From: Hypholoma sublateritium FD-334 SS-4
Lineage: Eukaryota > Basidiomycota > Agaricomycetes > Agaricales > Strophariaceae
Assembly (NCBI GenBank): GCA_000827495.1
Contig: KN817533.1
Coordinates: 310,001-374,000, forward strand
DNA length: 64,000 bases
Reading direction: 5' to 3'
Shown here: in pieces, positions 23,267 through 35,084 of the stretch
Numbering within the stretch: position 1 is the stretch's first letter
Layout: each line of letters begins with the position of its first letter
Translations under genes and position numbers: made by a program
The notes under the pieces: generated by a model
Seen by the model: the letters and a program-made list of their open reading frames with translations, nothing else
The model's database searches: none
Told to the model about the DNA's origin: nothing

Positions 23267-24154
23267 TAGGGCCGGGGCTTCAGCTTCAGGGACGAAGTCG
23301 GGGGCACTCTTGGGTACGATTTTTTGGTCTGCTCAGATCGAGCGCTCACAGTTTTTGTTTGGTTTTTGTTCAGAGATCCCGTCCCCGGACCGCTTGTCAC
23401 CTAGATGATGTGGGGACGACCTTGGGATGGTGGCCACGCAATAGCTATGTATTTAATATCAATGATAGGATGGGTCCGAATGCGGGAGAGTGCATTCGCT
23501 GAGCAAGGTCGTTATATATGTATACGAGTACTTAAAATATCGGGAGATTGGTCAGGGATCGCGTTGGACTCCTCTCGCCGGCGAAAGAAAAGAATATCAC
23601 CCTTCCGTTTGGATCCTTACTCTGGTTTGTTCGAGGTCTGTTAGTCAAATCATTATGTCTCCAATTCGTACTAGCGCATTGCTAGCGCATCATCATTACT
23701 TACTGGCAATTGTAAGGATTCACGCATGTTGCATTTCCACTATATCACCAATTGCAACGTACTTACACTCCAGCTCATAAGAGTGGCCCTTTGTATTTTC
23801 CTTTCGAAGAATGATGTACCCCAGTTATGCCTCGCGCTTGAATATCTTACACAAGAGTCTGCCTCGACGGCGTCCAACAATTAATAATCTGCATAATTGT
23901 TTGTTATTCCTCCAGCGGAAGTCACGAGTCGCCGCTCAATAATACAATAGACGGCCCAAGCACAAAACCCGCCGCCCATACCATCCCGCCCAACATACCG
24001 TCGTCCCTTTCTTTCATACTACACTAGCGCTGGCGCACCTTTCGCTGATATCCTCTTCGCACTCTTCGTTTCTCCCTGTTTTTTGAAAAGATTAATTCGA
24101 AGATATCTACCCACCACCTACCCAGTCGCTATATCTATCTGCTTGCTATCTGCA
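23267..24154. other. intergenic, no gene seen
   Basis: Spacer between the NACHT gene and the next plus-strand gene. Short frames only. A pyrimidine-rich stretch around 24001-24080 precedes the next gene. Confidence 0.5.
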
Positions 24155-24813
24155 ATGGACGACCCCATGACCCCTCTGCCCACGCGCCACATCATGACCG
24201 GCCGCCCGCCCACCCCACGCGGGCAGGACCGCGGTGAACCGGGCCAGTACCGTACAGACTACGAACCGTACACACCGTACACTCCAATAGGCCCCGCCCG
24301 TGGCCCAGCGCGCGTGCCGTTCTCCGCGCGGAGCACCCCGGCACCATTCGCGGGTGCTAGCGCCTACCGCACGCCACCCGGGCACGAGCGGGGGAAGAGC
24401 GTCGACCCACGCACGGCGAAGATGCAGGCGGACGTGTTCAAGCGCCGGCTGCACGCGTGGGCCGCGACGTACTTCCGCGAGGCGACCGACGAGATCGTAC
24501 GTGCCAAGCTTCTACCTCTGTGTTTGACATCGACTCTGCGCTGACCGGCGTCCCGCAGTCGCTGTACTACAAGCCGGATCTGCTCGCGCTGGGCCCCGAC
24601 TTCGTGGGCGTCGTCAAGCTGATTGACGGGCGCGTGCGCGATAAGCGTACGGCGCTGCGCCGCGAGGCGGGGTACTACGACCGCCTCGTTATGCACTACA
24701 GAGCGCTGCGGCATCTCTACCGCTTCATGACGAACACCGAGTTCGTGTCGCAGATCGACCGCGACGGTGACTGGGTCATGGGCTACCGCACTGTCACCTA
24801 CCACATGCCATAA
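24155..24813 (+). CDS. conserved-looking protein of unknown function
   Basis: Two exons (24155-24496 and 24559-24813) join in phase to 198 residues. The N-terminal half is disordered and rich in Pro, Arg, Gly and Tyr (TPLPTRHIMTGRPPTPRG and TDYEPYTPYTP). From about residue 88 it looks folded: MQADVFKRRLHAWAATYFREATDEI, then a C-terminal region with many Arg and Tyr. No domain recognised, no signal peptide and no membrane helix. I chose the ATG at 24155; an in-frame ATG at 24083 would add 24 residues with a hydrophobic patch. Strong third-position GC and a consensus intron support a real gene. Confidence 0.65.
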
Positions 24814-24908
24814 GCATCGAGGACGATCGCAGGGGAGGGACGCGTACATTTACATATAATACAGAGATAGTCTAATCAGTCGTATTAGTAGGAGCATCTA
24901 ATTCTAAT

Positions 24909-26881
24909 TTACACCCGCTTCCGCTCGCGGACGGACCACCACGCCGTGCCGATGCCAGAAATCGCCCAGGCTCCGAGGACGTGTGCCCAATAAGGAAGGT
25001 GCTCGTAGATTTTGACGCCTGGCGGTGGTGGAAGCAACGGGACCAGGAACAAGAAGATATTGGCCACACCGAACACAAGTGCAGGGAATAGGAGTGAAGG
25101 CGTTGGGGAAAAGGTCGGCGGGCGGAATCTGTCGCTGTCCAAGGACGCTGCGTAATCGGCGGAGGGTGGCGCACTGAGGAGAGGCGTTGAAGACGTGGCG
25201 GAAGGTAGTTTAACAGATCGGTGTCTCGAGCTGAGGAAGGGTAACGTTCCGTCGGCGTCCCGAAGTGCAAGATACACTAGACCGAGCGAGATGATCGCGT
25301 TAATGACAGCCAGAGGGTAAGAGATCTGCGGTAACAGTTAATCGACCTGGCTGAAAACAATTAAAGGATACGCACGACATTGATGACGAAATTGTATGCG
25401 TCGCCAGCTGGCAGAGCAAAAATGACGATGTTGCATATCACCCAATCTGTGCCACGAATTGTTAGCGAGCAGCTATGCCGACCGATAGATTACCTACGAA
25501 GAGCGAGTCCCGCAAGCGGCGCTTTCGCTGGCCAGTCCGACTTCCAAAAGTCGCTGAATGGTAGCACGCCCTCCTTGCCGAGCTCCTGGTTTACTCGGCC
25601 TTGAGAGAAGATCTGAGCCCGGTCAAATCAGTAATTCATCCTCTAACAACAGAAGACGATGCGTACCACTGAGAGGATGTTCCCTAGAGCGGAGAGCGCT
25701 ACGAAGGCACTCAGAACGCGCTCTGCACGCTCGCCCCACACATTACGGAAGAGCAGTGCAGCGACAAGCCTCCCTGAGCCGACGATCTCCGCTTTGCTCG
25801 CCGCCGCGAAATATGCGATGTTGCACAGAAGATACGCGACAGTCACCGTCGCAAGCGCGAGTGGGCCAGCTATGCGCAGCGTCCGCGCCGGGTTGTGCAT
25901 TTCCGCAAGCGCGTAGTTCGCATTTGAGAAGCCAACGTACGACCAGATAACCTGCGTGTTTATCAGCAATGGAAAGAAGATAGTGTGGAGGAAACATACG
26001 TTGTATAGGCACGCACAGATGACGCTCCCGCCAGTCTGCGAGCCTGCCCACAGACCTGCCCAGGTATCGAAGTTGCCTGGCCGAGGCACATCCGGCTGCA
26101 CATGCCCCACGAGCGCGGCTACGCCGGTGCCGATGACGAAGAGCAAGATAAGGAGCTTGAGGCCACCAAGTGCGTTCTGCAGGCGCAAGCCCCACGGGAT
26201 ATGCAGGCCGTGTAACAGGACGACAAATGTCAGGCAAAGGGCGGCGCCGATGCGCACAGGGGAAAGTAGCGCGGCCGAGTTGACGGAAGGGGTGTATCCG
26301 AAAGAGGCAAGGGAGTACTCGGCAAAGACGAGAGCATTGCCCGCGGCATAGGCGAGTAGGACTGCGTGTGCAGCGTATATGGAAGTGATGAGGCGCCGCG
26401 GGGTGGGGAAGAGATGCTCCAGGTAGTTCTTCTCTCCGCCGTTCCGCGGGAATGCCTGGTTGAACGTGAGTTTGTAGACTTGAGGGAACAGAAGCGACGT
26501 ACGGTGCCCCAGATGATGTAGACCTGCATTCCTGATGCTGCAATGGCTGCGCCGATGAGCCACATGACGCTGCCCAAGATCAACGTGGCCCGCCTCAATA
26601 CGTGTAAGAAGCGTACAATGACAATCCAACACTGCCGCTGAACCCGAGGATGGTGCTCGGCGTCGCATAGATCCTGAAGAACGACGTCAATACCTTTGTT
26701 CGATGCTAGGAAAAGAATAAATATACCCAGTGCCAATGATCCTATTGAAGATTATGAAGACGGCCGACACGACGCCGATGTGCCGCTTCTGCCGTGCCTG
26801 CGGTGCGACCGAGGTGGTTCCATAGCCTGTCTCAAGAAGTTGGTCGCCTGAGGGTACAGCAGAGGAAGACCCAGCCGACAT
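24909..26881 (-). CDS. amino-acid permease, LAT/high-affinity methionine permease type (copy 2)
   Basis: Paralogue of the permease at 14603-16687 with the same exon plan. The N-terminus (MSAGSSSAVPSGDQLLETG) leads to FIIFNRIIGTG and a first helix. Conserved segments follow: VMWLIGAAIAASGMQVYIIWG, then AFPRNGGEKNYLEHLF, then WGLRLQNALGG, then VIWSYVGFSNANYALAEMHNP, then FVALSALGNILSVV and VNQELGKEGVLPFSDFW. The last exon differs from copy 1: a Ser/Pro-rich insertion of about 50 residues (around 25110-25230) lies in the loop before the final two helices, and the tail is short (SVRERKRV). Expected role is import of methionine or related neutral amino acids across the plasma membrane. Minor doubt remains on the exact ends of the smallest exons. 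Confidence 0.88.
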
Positions 26882-27256
26882 CCAAGCTTACGTGCTGGAA
26901 TGGGAGTGGACAACCGTGTTGAATCTCTGACCGGGCAGCTGTTGACAGTTGCTGGCGATGAATCTCACACATATGGCGCAATAAGCGTATTCGTATTAGA
27001 ATTTTGATGGCGATTGAGGACACAGCGGTGCAAGCTAAGCAGTAGCTGCGTTTTAGAAAGAAGAGTTGTCAACAAAAATTGGCAACGTGCTGAAAACATG
27101 GAAGGCAATATAGCCACAGGTGAAGACTGGCAACTGAGGGGGAAGAGCAGAACCGAACACACCCGAAGAGCAGCATCCGTATTACATCACGGACGCAGAA
27201 AAGTTGCCGGGCCCGGCATCGATGGCCCCACGTGTCCGGTAAATCATAAGAAAATC
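26882..27256. other. promoter side of permease copy 2
   Basis: No gene seen between the permease start and the fold-back element. Confidence 0.45.
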
Positions 27257-27339
27257 TAGTCTCGCGAGCCAGCCGTTTTCTGTACTTGATAGGGTATGTC
27301 GCTAGGTTTTAGGACACAAACGTCTGGCTCGCGAGACTA
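27257..27339. mobile_element. small TIR element (MITE) with TAGTCTC ends
   Basis: A perfect 16-base inverted repeat, TAGTCTCGCGAGCCAG at 27257-27272 and its complement at 27324-27339, extends inward imperfectly to about 27 bases (CGTTT and TGT words shared). Total length is 83 bases. Flanks AGAAAATC and ATAAAATT agree at six of eight positions, as expected for an old 8-base duplication. It shares its terminal heptamer with the elements at 19736 and 63083. Confidence 0.6.
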
Positions 27340-27517
27340 ATAAAATTGTCGGAACGACCATAATAACATGGTTGATAATTTTCTCGAAACATGAATGAAT
27401 TAAGCAAATGTAAGATTTGATCTTCGAATAATTACTACTAACTCAGCCGTAGTGTACACATCATTCAGATTGTTATGCATTTTAACAAAAAATATGCTAG
27501 AACCCAGCTCCAAGACT

Positions 27518-28316
27518 TCAGAGAAGAGAAGCAATTCCTTGGAACAAAGCCACCCCCGAAATGTAAGTCGAGGTCGCCAAAAGGCCTGTGAAACGGATCG
27601 TTCAATGAAGCTCGCCACCATGAGACTACGGACATACCAATGGTGGATAGCATTCCAACCATGTAGAAAGGAGTAACGCGCTGATATGGTTTAATTAACA
27701 GAGAACACGAAGAAGTTTTAGTCACATACTTTCGCGGGATCCCCGGTGACGTATCCACGCGTGTAGGAGACGCGCGAGATGGTCCACAGTCCAAGCGCCG
27801 ACGCGGCGATGACAGGGAACTTCAGCCCAGTCAATAACGTACTGAGAACGCGAGAATTAGACTAGTTCCTTTGATTTTGTGCGGAAGCGGCCGTACGTGA
27901 CGTATACGATCGGGAGGTTCTCAAGCGTATTTTGGTGGGCGCCTATTCAAATATTAGAATCTGACCGGGGTCACGGAAGGGAAGACATACGTTGAGCACA
28001 GTTGAATCTGATCGCGTCCTTCGACGCCTCTACCTGCGCCTTGTCTGCGTACACTGGAAAAAAGAGTACGTATTCGCCCCTGTCTTTATTTCCGAGTCAA
28101 AGATGGTCATACCTTGGGGATACGCAATGCCGGCGCTCTTGCGGTACTTGCTCACCAAGGTACTCTGGAAGAACAGCAGGAAGACGGTTGACACGAACGA
28201 GGCACCCAGGAACTGGAATCTAGAATTTCATGGCGGATGGTGAACCACATCCCAGACTTTCGCAGACAGGCAGTTTCTCAGACATACCCGTCGGGAAGAG
28301 TGATAGTGATGGACAT
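27518..28316 (-). CDS. MAPEG family, microsomal glutathione S-transferase 3-like
   Basis: Membrane glutathione transferase/peroxidase of the endoplasmic reticulum. Seven short exons join in phase to 155 residues: 28316-28288, 28219-28113, 28053-27991, 27942-27897, 27841-27730, 27680-27638, 27585-27518. The order matches MGST3: ITLPDGFQFLGASF at the start, SKYRKSAGIAYPQVYAD, then the family core FNCAQRAHQNTLENLP, the helix LLTGLKFPVIAASALG, the SRVSYTRGYVTGDPAKR segment and a last hydrophobic helix ending in SLL. Four membrane helices fit the fold. Length equals the family norm. Likely substrates are lipid hydroperoxides and reactive electrophiles. A monooxygenase gene lies next upstream on the same strand. 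Confidence 0.93.
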
Positions 28317-28728
28317 CGCGATTGAAGGATTGCGTTTCAAAGGTAAAGATTTGACGAAGTAGGGGTGGTAGAGGGGTCAACGGTTGTCGTGGTATGTACA
28401 AAAGGTCGGCTTTCCAACGGGTGTCCCTACCCAAGCCTACCCATCGGGCAGCCTCGGGCAGCGTATATTCACATTGATGTCATTGGCGGCGATCGAATTT
28501 AGTCTGTGTACCTCATGTAGGACCCCTGTCGGGAGTGATGTCAGCGAGATCAGATTGCGATAAATAAGGACACGCGCAACCCTTATATAGGTCTCCGGTG
28601 ACTGGGGCTCAAAGACAAACGGATATCCCGGTAACCATAGGACGCCGAGATACCCGCGTTGAATAATCATACAAGTTGCAAAACTGTTACACCTGGTCGC
28701 TATCAACGTTGTAACTGGTACGAATCAA
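28317..28728. other. intergenic, no gene seen
   Basis: Spacer between the MGST3-like gene and the end of the monooxygenase gene on the same strand. Confidence 0.5.
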
Positions 28729-30492
28729 CTAGAATGTCTCGAGGGCACTCGAAACCGCGCTCTCAAGATCGTAGTGCCAAAGGTCATGGTGCCAGTCAGA
28801 CCCATAAACCTCCTTTAGACGTCGCCGGCATTCTTCGACGTCATGGCCACCTGGGCCGAGGCTCTGCATAACATCTGCAGCATTGAGGCTTTGCTCCAGA
28901 ACCATATTCGCTCGCGGGCGCCTGAGACTGTCGTATAGAGCAAGCGCTGCCTGTAAAAAGATGAGTTAGTATGCCTGGACGGTGTTATGATACTGATATC
29001 TGACATTCAATGAATCCTTCGTCACTTTATCATGGGCGAGGATGCGACAGAGAGCGTAGGTATCTTCGAAGCCTTGGCCTACACCGGCGCCTAAATATGG
29101 GACCATTGCATGTGCCTAAAATTAGCACCCGTTAATTAAACATTATCAAAACAAGTACTGTGCAATATTCTTACAGCGTCACCAATCAAGACTATCCTGT
29201 CTTTCACAAAGGCATCGAGCGGTGGGTACACCGTGTGAAGCGTCCACCTGCTAGGCTGGGTCATCTGGCGCAGGATGGCAGTCGCAGTACTTCCCCAGCT
29301 GTCTTGATATGCATCGAGCATCTCTTTTTGATTTACATCCTCGACCCATGGACGTGGCTTGGCCGGAGAAAGTGGGGCACCGAACTCGTGGGTATTCAGA
29401 GTCGCTGCAACGTTCAACTGAGTTCTGTCAGATAGTGGACAGATTGGATCGGCACCTGCCAACATATTAAAACATACCATGGTCTGATCTTTGATAGGAT
29501 ACGTCACCATCATCTATATAAAGAAAAGCCAGTTAGGTTCTTCAATTACTAGTATCTGCTGTGCTCCGACCTTTCCAAATCCAAGCCAAGCGAGAGGTTG
29601 AGAGCTGATATCCTGAGTGACGCCCACAGCTTTTAGAGCCTCGACTGAGATCATGCCTCGGTAAATATATCTGTTTGCGAACACAAGTCTGTCCTTGTTG
29701 GGATCCGCAACGTCCACGACGGCATCGCGCACGATACTTCTGATACCATCTGCGCCAATGACGAGGTCCGCGTTGTGTGTGGTACCGTCAGCAAAGGCCA
29801 AGCAGTATTGTCCCGATTCCAGCTGAGTGATGGAGGTGAGATGCTTCGAGAAAGAAACGGTATCCGGATCTATAAGAGGCACAATCGCGGCTAGAAACGT
29901 TGGCCTGTTACGATTTACCAGGTCGGCACTCTTTACATGCAATGAACAATGAAATATGACACCGACCTGTATATTGCAAGTCCTTTGTTATCTACGTCCG
30001 TCCCGCCCTCTGATTCGACATCCTATAAACTTCTGAGGATATAGGGGTACAATAAGTAATATAAGTACTTGCCACCGGAATCTCGAACAGTATTTCGTGG
30101 TTCCCGCTACCTTGAACAAAGCGGAAGTTGGCCTGAGCTACCGAATCTTTGATGTTTATGGCCTTCAGGACGTGCTCGAGAATCCCCAGCCCCTTGAGAG
30201 CACGGACAGCATTTGGGCCTAGGCCTACCCCGGCTCCTATTTCGTCAAATTTGGCCTGTAGTTGGACATTGTAAGTCTCGGATGGGAGCTTAGAAGAGTA
30301 TCACTTACTGCAGCTTCGAAGACTTTCACTTTTATTCCTGCCCTTGCTAAACCAATAGCGCTAAGTTAGTAGAAGTGTAGGTCAGAACAGTGAGATTGAA
30401 GCCGAGAACAAATTAATTCACCAAGCTAGACCGCACATCCCCCCTCCAACAATCGCGATAGTGAAATCTTTCTGGTTCGTCTCCGGCATCAT
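28729..30492 (-). CDS. FAD-dependent monooxygenase (salicylate hydroxylase-like)
   Basis: Class A flavoprotein monooxygenase that adds one oxygen atom to an aromatic or similar ring using NAD(P)H and O2. The N-terminus has the dinucleotide-binding motif FTIAIVGGGMCGLA. A central exon gives NADLVIGADGIRSIVRDAV, the DG motif that contacts FAD and NAD(P)H. The FAD ribityl site RIVLIGDA is joined by splicing to AHAMVPYLGAGVGQGFED. The C-terminal exon ends in SALETF. The gene has several introns, and I place exon ends between 29940 and 30420 only roughly. Two adjacent ATGs (30492 and 30489) are possible starts. No signal peptide, so cytosolic. Co-directional with the MGST3-like gene, which would suit a small detoxification or aromatic-degradation pair. 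Confidence 0.85.
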
Positions 30493-31330
30493 TCAAAGGT
30501 CTCAGAGCCAGGAAGCGTAGCACCAGACGCCCTTTTAAGGACGAACATAGTCTCCAAGACGGAAGAAAACACTCCGACCGGCTTCGAATATATCATTTAT
30601 GATGTGTCACACGGAATAACTTGTGGAGGTGGTGGATAGAAGAAATACATTTATAGATCACCTGGGAAGGGTGCATTGTTTACGCAGATATCAGTTGTAT
30701 TCACAGCGGTGAGTGAGATATGTTCAAACATGTTAAAGTTGGCGATAGCTGATTTTGGTCCTTGGGAATAGATAAGTGATTACAGGCTTCTTTGAGGAAA
30801 GTGCAGTGTGCTGCTTGCCTTGACACAAGCGAGCTGTTGTCGCCAGATTCGGATGAGTACAGGGCAGCACTTAAACCTGTTCTAGTCCTTTTATAGATTT
30901 CCTGAATTCACCAAGAATTCGACTTCAAGTTTCTGAATACACGTTGTCGATTCCGTGTATTCCAAACTTTTGAAGTTCGTGCCACAATTTATAACCACAA
31001 ATAGCTTGGCTATGAGGAACGAGTATTTGAACTACATAGCAGGGCACAACTAGTTTAACGCCGTATGGCCATGCAGATGGCATGATTTAAACGCAGCCAG
31101 AGTGACCGTATCAAGTGAGAGAGGTGTGAACATTAACTTATAATTTCAGATACTCAAGGGTTGAAAAATTGGTAAAAGATCGCATACGTACTTAGTGCAA
31201 CGGACCCGCAACTAATTTAAGAACCGAGATAGTATGCTGGATTGCAGCTTGCTTACCTATATACGTGCTACAGTACCCTCAGTGGAAGTTTGACCATTGG
31301 CGTAAGTTGTGGAATCAGTCTAACGCGCTC
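30493..31330. other. intergenic, promoter side of the monooxygenase
   Basis: No gene seen. Locally AT-rich. Confidence 0.5.
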
Positions 31331-32694
31331 TCACGTATAGGCTACGGGAACGAAGTCATCCGTTTTTACCTTCAACTCAGCGCTCGTAGCGGCCCATGTC
31401 TCTGTGATCACAGCCCAGTAGCGCTCAGGGTACATTCTTGCGTGCGCCACATGACTGCTTTCCGGGAACAGCTCCATGCGCACACACAACCCCTGCCGTT
31501 CTGCATCTGCCGCGTGTGCTTCCACTTCCTCGGCGGGAATCATCTCATCGAAAGGAGAATACATATACAACCGTGGCGTCGCAGCGGTGAGCCAAGGGAG
31601 GAGGCGCGGCGACGACAGGGTTGTCTTGAGCGCGTCAATGGTTGTCTGAGGAGGTGCGGGAGGTACAGAAGGAGTTTGAAGCTGAAGGAGGCGACGGAGT
31701 AGAGTACGGAGAATATGAAAGAGTGCCGTGAGACGTGTGCGGGCCGCCATCAGGAGGAAGGCGCCGCGGACAGCGGGCCCAACAAGAGCACGGAGGAGTG
31801 GCGAGCGAATCGCACTCGAAAATGCCGCGACGGTTCTGGACACGCCACCGTTCCCAGGGCAAGAATCTAAGACGACAATGGAAGCTTGAAAGGAGGTTGG
31901 GCGAAAGAGTGACGGCGGATATGACTCCGCTAGGATTGCAGAAAGGGTGGTGAGCTGCCACGATCCACCTGCAGTCAGTCTGTTGTCAATCGAGGGTCAT
32001 TAAACAAGCGAGGAACCTGAAGAATATACCATTAGAGAAAGCGTGGACCAGAACTTTCGGTGACGGCGTGTCGATTATACGCTCGATATGGGCTGCACGT
32101 ACGGCCGAGAGGAGTGTGGGCGACAAGCTGGAACTTTGTGTGTCAGGAAGACAACCAAGGACCTCGAGGGCTTCAACGACAGGTGCAAAATATGACCTCT
32201 ATTAAAAATGAATTAAACAGAGTCACAAAGCACAAATACACATATTTCTTCACCTTCGCCTTGTCACCATTCCAAAAAGAAGCCGGCTCGCTCCGCACGA
32301 TGATCTGGGTTGCAGAGGGGTAAAATATTCTGTAGGATTGAACATACTTGAGGATATGCGGGAGCTTGGCGCCCACTGTTCATACCCGCGTCAATAAACG
32401 CATATCTCGGAGAGTGAAACGATGCCGACGCCATGGAAAGAGAATAATTATACTAAACGACGGACACAGGCGTTAGCATGCATCCACCACCATTGAAAGA
32501 TGGCAAAGATACTTCGGAGGAGAGACAACTTCCGTGGATATTCCTGGCCCCTGCGCCACTTCCTGTTCTCCTTTCCCGACTACAACCCGAATAGACATGC
32601 TTCCGGGAATGCGCGCGGCCGACAACGACTTGCAGATGTACACGCCATCGCCAAGTTGGATGAGAGCGGGTTCGGATACTTCGCTTGTAGTCAT
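31331..32694 (-). CDS. DUF829/TMEM53-like alpha-beta hydrolase fold protein
   Basis: The sequence follows the DUF829 (TMEM53) pattern. The N-terminal part reads ALIQLGDGVYICKSL, followed by a strand IIILFPW, then GAKLPHILKYVQSYRIFYPSATQIIVRSEPASFW, then SYFAPVVEALEVLG and the motif VHAFSNGGSWQLTTL, where Ser of SNGG sits at the nucleophile elbow. The C-terminal exon has PRLYMYSPFDEMIPAEEVEAHA and SSHVAHARMYPERYW, carrying the expected Asp and His. A catalytic Ser-Asp-His triad is therefore plausible. Function of the family is poorly known; animal TMEM53 is a nuclear envelope protein. The joint between the first two exons (about 32470-32590) is uncertain, and I could not find an ideal donor there. 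Confidence 0.78.
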
Positions 32695-35084
32695 ATGAGG
32701 TAGAGTTTCTTAACTAGAAAGCGTGAGCGCTAGAGGTTGCCAGAGCGGTGAAGCGTGAAGGATGTCAAAAATTGGAAAGTTTGTGTATGAGATCATTTTT
32801 CGGCAATTAATATACTTTTAAACACCGAAACACACATGTTAGCTGCTAACACTTATTTACATTACACGTGACTGTCCTTGTTTGACTTATCGTAAGATGT
32901 GCCGCTTTGCCGAAGCGGTTTTTCAATATTGCCGACGGCAGGCCAGCGGATTCGGACGCATCTTGCGCGGTACTGTGAAGGGCGAGGGTGGCACGGCGCA
33001 CCGGTAGTTTAGGGAACAGCTTACAGAACAATATGTTTTCTGAGATAAAAAATGATGTCCGCTACAGTAGTTCTGCACATTTGAAGAGAGGGAACCTTGA
33101 GGGAACCTTCGCCATTGCACTTTAGTGCAGCGTGATGGTATGTTCGAAGCCGGCGCCTCGATGTCGCCCTCTTGGATTGACCCACGTGTCTGCGCAAGAA
33201 AGTACTGGGGAGGCATTAAACAATATCAGAACTCATCGGAGTCAGAATAACAGATTTTGAATGAGTATATTGTTCAAAATAATTTGCAAAAGCTTTCTTT
33301 CATGTGGTCAGGGAGTAAGCAGCAAGTCAGTATCGAAGGCAGGGCATGTAAATGTGTTCAGATAGAGATTAATNTTTTTGGAGAATANCTAGACACAGTA
33401 TCAAATATTAATGTTTGTATTTCCTTCTTCTCAGCTTACCATCTCTTCCTTGAATAAAACAGGTCACCGANCATGCGCACCATGGCTAGGCGCATCAACC
33501 TTATGATGCTGCGCCATCCTTGCCTCGTTTATCCACCTCCCTGTGTGGGAAGAATCAAGAGCACTCAAAGCGCAGCCNTGTGTGCGATTCTACAGCCAGA
33601 AAGCGTACNAAAAGCGTACGCGCCGCACAGTGGAAGTGGGAACAGCGCATGCGCGTGACAATGTGGTGACGGCTTGTCGCACTGGATTGCACGAGCATAT
33701 CTGTAAGGTACTAGATACACAGGTGGTATTTCTAGAGAATATAGAAGATACCTGTTGAAGGCATTCAAATTGAGGAGGCATGAGAATATTACGCAGATCA
33801 AACGCAGGTCGTGCATTGTCTCTCACTTCATCTTTAGATTTTCTTGATCTATTAGTATTATGACAAAAGTTTCATCATAATTACCTAGAGTAGCCATGCT
33901 TGTGCGTCTTCTGTTTAATTAAAATATGATTCTTTCTCTGTTACTTGTGTATCATATAATATTCTTCCCGACTCGAGATCGGGTGAGCTGCAGCCCGCTT
34001 AGATAAAATATGGTATGCGGAACCGGACGCGTGGACGCGACGTTGCACGTGCCATGGCGTGCGCGCTTGGCGCCACTTTGGGCTCTCGGCAAAAGCCGGT
34101 CTTCAAGGTGGGTCAGAAACGCCGGCCCAGTCAGATGTTTCCTTGATATACTAAAGGATAAGATAATGCTTAAGTTAAGGGCTAAAGGTACTGTTCAGAC
34201 CTCTCGTTAGGTAGTAGCAGCAATAGATGTACAATGTTTTAGTGACCAAATGATGGGCATCATTGATGGTGTCTGCTAGTGTGTAGCGTGTGTGAATTTT
34301 TGCCGATAAATAATGTCATATTTGTGGCAAGTAATCGACAGAAAGCTGAAATTTGAAACGTTGATATTTGCCAGTGACAGCCTGGCTTGAAGAAACAGGT
34401 ACATTTACGTAAGCATATAACTTATTATAAGCCGCACTAGGCCGCACTGGCGGTTTTAAGGTTTGGAATTTCAAAGCAATTCATCTCAAGTTCATATGAC
34501 ATAGTATGTAGTGACCCGTTGGCGAGTTGAGGTGCACAGACTCCGACGTCCAAAATTTGACCAGCAGTGCTTGTTGAGTGCTCGGCCAAATTGGCTGTGA
34601 TCTATAAAAAATACTCTAGGTATATTCCCAAAATTCAAAGCCATACCTCGGTACACCAACATGCACAAAGGTGCTGAACGCTTTTGTGAGGTGCCTTAGG
34701 AACAGCGGCAAAGCAACGGCAAAGGGCCGTTGGGATGCCTTGGGAGGCATTGCGCAGCCCTGGGCGGCCTCTCTCCGTCGATCGACCGATCGATATTAGA
34801 ATGCGGATCCAATAGTTGGCTAAGCGATGGAATGTGGCATGCTATGGTGATTTAAAATTCTGATGAGCCAAGGCTGCACGGCAACATGGAGTTGAATCAG
34901 CTCGCGCCAATTAAAGGGTCGAGAATACTCGTCTGAAGGTTCACTGGTGCTGGTTGACATACTTCAGTAACGTCGGTGGACTGGGAAAGTCGTCAAGGTG
35001 TCGAGCTACTATACATTTACAATCTGGTATCGATCAAAGCAGGGTGGTAGTATATACGTACATGAATTGTTGGATACACACATA
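32695..35084. other. gene-poor, AT-richer stretch with ambiguous bases
   Basis: About 2.4 kb with no convincing gene. Five undetermined bases occur between 33374 and 33609, pointing to a hard-to-assemble or heterogeneous repeat there. A minus-strand frame around 33100-33216 has no partners. No transposase or reverse transcriptase motifs seen. Confidence 0.45.
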
